Assembly: GCA_050084515.1 (NCBI GenBank) | Contig: CM114273.1 | Location: forward strand, 16,430,001-16,494,000 | Origin: Blasia pusilla | Taxonomy: Eukaryota; Marchantiophyta; Marchantiopsida; Blasiales | Direction of reading: 5' to 3' | Length of the DNA stretch: 64,000 nucleotides | Shown here: positions 59,819-64,000 of the stretch, piece by piece | Numbering within the stretch: position 1 is the stretch's first letter | Layout: each line of letters starts with the position of its first letter | Notes under the pieces: generated by a model | The model's input: the letters and a program-made list of their open reading frames with translations, nothing else | Told to the model about the DNA's origin: nothing | Database searches by the model: none | Position numbers and translations under genes: made by a program

Positions 59819-60640
59819 TACACGATTGATAGCCTGAAACAAATCTAACAAGAACACGAGTGGTTGGTCAGACATGAATGGACGACGAGGCGAGCAACCC
59901 CCCACCACCTCCGCACGACGTATCAATGCCAAGGCTTCTGCACGTCGTAAGGCCATTGAGAAGCATTGCCGAAAATAAGTAGTAACTACCGAGAGAGAAG
60001 GACTACGGGAAGGGGCAAGGTGATGATTCTCGAGGGAGTGGTGAGCACATGTTTTCAGGAAAGTATCAAAAGACACATGTAAATGACCAAATACTTCCAC
60101 TACAAAAGGAATAAATTCATCAGTCGCATGTCTCACAACATAACTTAACTCCTTGATTCTTGCTACAGCTTCGGCCGCCAAACCTTTGGTATGTGCGGCT
60201 CGACACACCAAGTCAGAACGTGTTGGATCAACAACCACTACATCACCTAGTGTCCGGAATCCACCTCTAGACATAACAAGATCCACTCTCTGACGAGAGG
60301 TTGCTTGTGTGGTTGAAGGTAGGACGTGGAGTTGCTCTTGCCTAACGGTATATCTTGTAGTACGAGCCACCGATGCTACCGTCTCTCTAATGACATCATC
60401 GTTCGTTCTCCACCATGTGCACATCGGAGAATATGGATACCCTTGGCATTCATGGGATCCCCGCATACACAATTCGGCATACCTAAGAGAGAAGGATGGG
60501 GAAGTCCAAGACGTAATCGCAAAGCTGTCGAGAATATACTTTGAGGAAGACGAAATGGAAGAATAAGAGGATTTGCAGTAAGCCACGCCCCTGTGAACGT
60601 AGGCGACATCGATTAGCGTCAGAGGATGCCTCGAAGAGAA
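59819..60640 (-). pseudogene. Non-LTR retrotransposon C-terminal region with nuclease-like domain
   Basis: On the minus strand a first frame gives ALRLRLGLPHPSLLG and a Cys/His knuckle CVCGDPMNAKGIHILRC followed by AHGGERTMM (to about 60400). After one frameshift a second frame runs uninterrupted to 59819: DVIRETVASVARTTRYTV, LHVLPSTTQ, RQRVDLVMSRGGFRTLGDVVVVDPT, then a helical region (FIPFVVEVFGHLHVSFDTFL, VVTTYFRQCFSMALRRAEAL). The RVDLV...DVVV arrangement resembles the core of a PD-(D/E)XK nuclease, as in LINEs with a C-terminal restriction-like endonuclease; that is inference. The same knuckle region, more decayed, is at 44336-44494. Confidence 0.65.
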
Positions 60641-62290
60641 TGCTGGAAAAGTTGATTTGATGCAGATTCTCGGAGATATGCTCTTGAATTGGATCAAGCC
60701 CTTCCGTAATCAGTTGATCGAAAGGGGGTAGAATTGCTTGTGTAGCAAGAGGAAGACAAGTTCGTGCAGATCTTTGTTGTTGTTAAAATAACAAGTCCCC
60801 CTCCTCTACTTGGGCGACATGATCCATCAAGATAGATGTATCTCCTTGGAGAAACCTTGAAGCCATAATCGATGCTACCAACGCCCAACTCTAAATTATT
60901 GGATACACATATCAATTCTTTATTGCTTCAAAATTAGAGTTCATTTGAAAATCGAGAGAAGATCTGATTGGCTGAAAGTTAAAAACACATTTGAAAATCG
61001 AAGGAACATTCTAGATGATTTGCATTCAAGTAAATTGTTTTGGCTTATTTACATCATAGGATCTCATCATAACTCCATGCGTTTTGCAGCGTTCTCATGG
61101 CTTGTGATTCCAATTTAAACTTTCTACATGACCTACACATTTCATTTGATTGGGTTCTCTTAAGTCTTGACTTCACATATTCAGTTTTCTAGTATAATGT
61201 CAAATATTGTCCTCATTCGACATTCGCTTTTGGTCGTCTGCTGATTGCCGAAAATTTCAAGATTTGGGGCTAATGTTGTTAACAGGCCACACAATCGTAA
61301 CCTCTGAATAGTCGTCCTCATTTCAGCTAAATAATAGCTTAAGGGACAAACAAAGATATGTTGCGCACTCCAAATCGAATCACCCATATATAAACCCTGT
61401 TGTTTACCGTCGTTCGTGCCCCAGTTCGAGTCATCCAACGGCGATCCTCAAATGATATAATCCATAACCCTCACTCAAGTCAGCCTTATGTGTCCCCTAA
61501 TTAGTCCCTCTGATATCGCATCGAGTCATTATATATGACCTCCGTGATCAATTTCCAACGAATTCTTTCAACCTGGAAGGCAGCATCTGTCATGTCTGAG
61601 AAAATTCTTTTTGATATGTAAGTTTTCTGTGCGGTGAATTGAGTTATCACAACGAACGGTGAAAAAGGAGTCACTTCCGTTTTGTGCGGGAAATCATTTC
61701 TGCGTGAGGGAGGGTAAACATTAATCTTATGGGGACTCATTTCTGCAGGTGGGACAGGTAAACATCAATTTTGTGGATGAAACAGGACTGGACGAACCCT
61801 CCCAAACGGTGCAACGTTCAAGAGTTGTACGAATCTAGACTTGCAAGACGCAAGGGAATTCCACGGGTCACAAAATTGGGAAATTTGGAAGGAAATCAGC
61901 AATAAAAATGCAAGTGGAAATGGAAATGAAAACCATCATCCCACTTAGAAACCCATATTCCAAGCCATTTCAACCCACAATATTGACTTTTGCAGAAAGC
62001 ATTAGCTGCTCAAGCAAAAAAAATTACATCTCTTCCGAAAACTCCCCTTTCCAAAAACCCCACCAACACACATGTCTGTGTCAAAACGATCCTTCCATAA
62101 GGATATCTTGGAACTCTAACAAAAATCTTTCCAAGAGCAGTGATGCCAGCATTGTAGAGTGGCTCACATGCAGCAAATGGACAATCCCGTCACATAAATA
62201 GCTATTGACACCCACATCCACCCATTACCTAATGTTAAGATCATACATGGAAATTTGCTGATTACTCACTAGAACAGACTTTACTTCACA
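60641..62290. other. Spacer and 3' UTR of the GDI gene
   Basis: No gene recognised on either strand. The part next to 62290 should be the 3' untranslated region of the minus-strand GDI gene. Confidence 0.45.
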
Positions 62291-63973
62291 TCATTCTTCC
62301 GCTGCACTGGCTGCACTCAGATCCACACTGAGATCCAGCACCTGCAAAAACAACGGACTCCTGCATTAGCTCGACCTCCATGTCACTAGCATAGTTCATC
62401 TAGACAATACAGTGGTATGTAGGACATCATGTGAAAGTTTGAGAAATGTTATAAACCTTTCCGGTGATCCTTGTGTACATCGAAAGCACGTCAGCAACTG
62501 TGGTTTCAAAGTGGGTGGTTGGATCATAACTCTGCCAAGCAACACACCCGAATGTAAGAGAAAGATTTAGCTGTAGCCTTTCAATGCATAATTCAAATTA
62601 ACCTGCGTATTCTACTCATCAGTTTGCAGAGGATCAATAACATAAGGATCAAATCAATCAATAACGTAAGGATCAAATCCTCACTTTTGAGATATAACAG
62701 TGATCTAGCGCCTCCTCATTTACAGGTTCATATCTGTCATAGACGTCAATGATCTTCTCATCCACAGGCCCAAGCAATCTAAGCCCAGCTTCTAATTCAT
62801 TCTCTGGCCTGTCTGTCTCGGCTTCCGTGGATACAAATGCAATGTATTTACCCTTTGGGGCAACATTGTGAGAGAACGAACAACAGAACACATATCTGCA
62901 TCAATCAGAAAACCAGTAAGTAATTCTCTGATAGCTATGTTCTAATAATATTCTTGTGATTGTTGTGTTTTTTCAGAACTTCCACTTCCAATGACAACCA
63001 AATCCAGAGAACATGAATAACACACGAGTAAAAGAGAGCCTTGCCCCAGGAGGACAAATATTCTCTCAGCATCAAGGTTACATCACCAACTGAGCTTTCA
63101 CACAATCCTGGAGAACAAAATAACCACAATCAACCATACCAACACCATGATGGAGCTATGGATGAGTAAACACCTCACACACTGCAGGAAATACACAATC
63201 CTACCACCAACATATCTTTGAAGATAACTGCGGCCATATCTAGGACCACCCTCAAGAAACTAGAATTGACTCATGCATAGAAGTGTAGTGGCAGGGTTTT
63301 TCTGAGTAAAGCGTACATGTCAGACTTCCGGCCCAACTGCTTTTGTGGCAAGATCACTTGCACTGATTGCGCATCATTGGTTTCTGGGATGGGATGACTC
63401 ATAATGCAAATAGCTCGTACCACTTTGCCCACCTTCTTGACCTGTCAAGCGAAAAAACATTATTGGGATCAAATCTGTTACTACAACACTGCATGAACAC
63501 CGACGGCATATATTGTGAAAGAATGCGAAGGGGGAAAGTCTTCAGAAGAGGAAGGCAAAGAAACGTCCATGGCTTGAACTCTGCAGCCTCAAGACATCAA
63601 CGGGTTAAAGATGAAAGGCCAGAGTCTGCCGAAAAAGCTTCATGGATGAATGAAATTTCCCAGTTTTCCAATAGTACTACTCCTCTGAGTGAAGAAATAA
63701 CATTTGGTTCTCCCCACTTCCCATTTCCAACAAGTTAATTTTTAATTACCAAGCTTCCTAACCCTTCCCTAGTGCATCCAGGCTTTCATTCTAATCACAC
63801 CTAACAACAACAACTAGTATTGTATATTTAATTCTGTACCAAAAGAATGTTGTTTCAGATGAAGGGGTTACCTTGTTAGGAAGGTACGACGGATCACAAA
63901 CCACCTTCTTTGCCCTGGCTGTCTCACCTTCTGAAGTGACACCAATAGCTTTGCCCAATTCATCAAATTCAAC
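62291..63973 (-). CDS. GDI: Rab GDP-dissociation inhibitor, 3' part (5' end outside window)
   Basis: Rab GDI extracts GDP-bound, prenylated Rab GTPases from membranes and keeps them soluble in the cytosol for reuse. Five exons (high to low): 63872-63973, 63317-63441, 62685-62895, 62457-62531, 62291-62341, with GT-AG introns and continuous frame, give the C-terminal 187 residues of a protein normally about 445 long. Matching family blocks: VEFDELGKAIGVTSEGETA, VCDPSYLPNK, IMSHPIPETNDAQSVQVILP, YVFCCSFSHNVAPKGKYIAF, VSTEAETDRPENEL, LGPVDEKIIDVYDRYEPVN, FETTVADVLSMYTRITGK, and the end VDLSAASAAEE. The gene continues past the window edge through an acceptor at 63974-63975. The N-terminal FAD-fold and Rab-binding motifs are therefore not visible. 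No damage is seen in the part present. Confidence 0.95.
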
Positions 63974-64000
63974 CTGGAGACAAAATGGAATAATTCTATG

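Overview
This is a eukaryotic nuclear window, almost certainly from a land plant. Evidence: spliced genes with short GT-AG introns of plant type; telo-boxes (AAACCCTAA) in front of two housekeeping genes; a plant-type translation elongation factor 1B gamma; and a dense mix of Copia, Ty3/gypsy, Helitron and LINE remnants. The gypsy and LINE types look most like those I associate with seed-free plants (bryophytes, lycophytes), but I cannot name the organism from sequence alone.

Layout. 1-9 kb: AT-rich, decayed repeats with a small Helitron (3072-3263), a foldback element (6052-6387) and a dead Helitron Rep gene (about 7.0-8.5 kb). 9.5-12.8 kb (+): a three-exon gene for a class V aminotransferase-fold protein of the molybdenum-cofactor-sulfurase-like family whose PLP lysine is replaced by glutamine. 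14.1-20.3 kb (-): a complete 17-exon gene for CCT1/TCP-1 alpha (543 residues, every junction resolved), convergent with the previous gene. 20.9-23.3 kb (-): dead Helitron helicase. 23.9-25.6 kb (+): dead Ty3/gypsy pol. 28.1-29.1 kb: a tandem repeat of about 328 bp. 31.5-34.6 kb and 44.5-47.0 kb (-): gypsy remnants, one ending in a PHD finger. 35.8-36.2 kb: a small Helitron. 36-44 kb: AT-rich, no gene seen. 48.5-56.4 kb (+): complete seven-exon eEF1B gamma gene (458 residues); its fourth intron carries a 5,032-bp antisense Copia element with 5-bp target duplication. 58.6-60.6 kb (-): LINE remnants. 62.3 kb to the end (-): 3' part of a Rab GDP-dissociation inhibitor gene.

The three well-supported housekeeping genes (cytosolic chaperonin, translation elongation, Rab recycling) are not a functional cluster; they are separated by transposon-derived DNA. 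The most notable observations are a Copia element whose primer-binding site matches the anticodon region of initiator tRNA-Met and contains its gag start codon, the lysine-less sulfurase-like protein, a relic exon inside a CCT1 intron, a GC-AG intron, and several near-perfect short-loop palindromes that look like snap-back inverted duplications.
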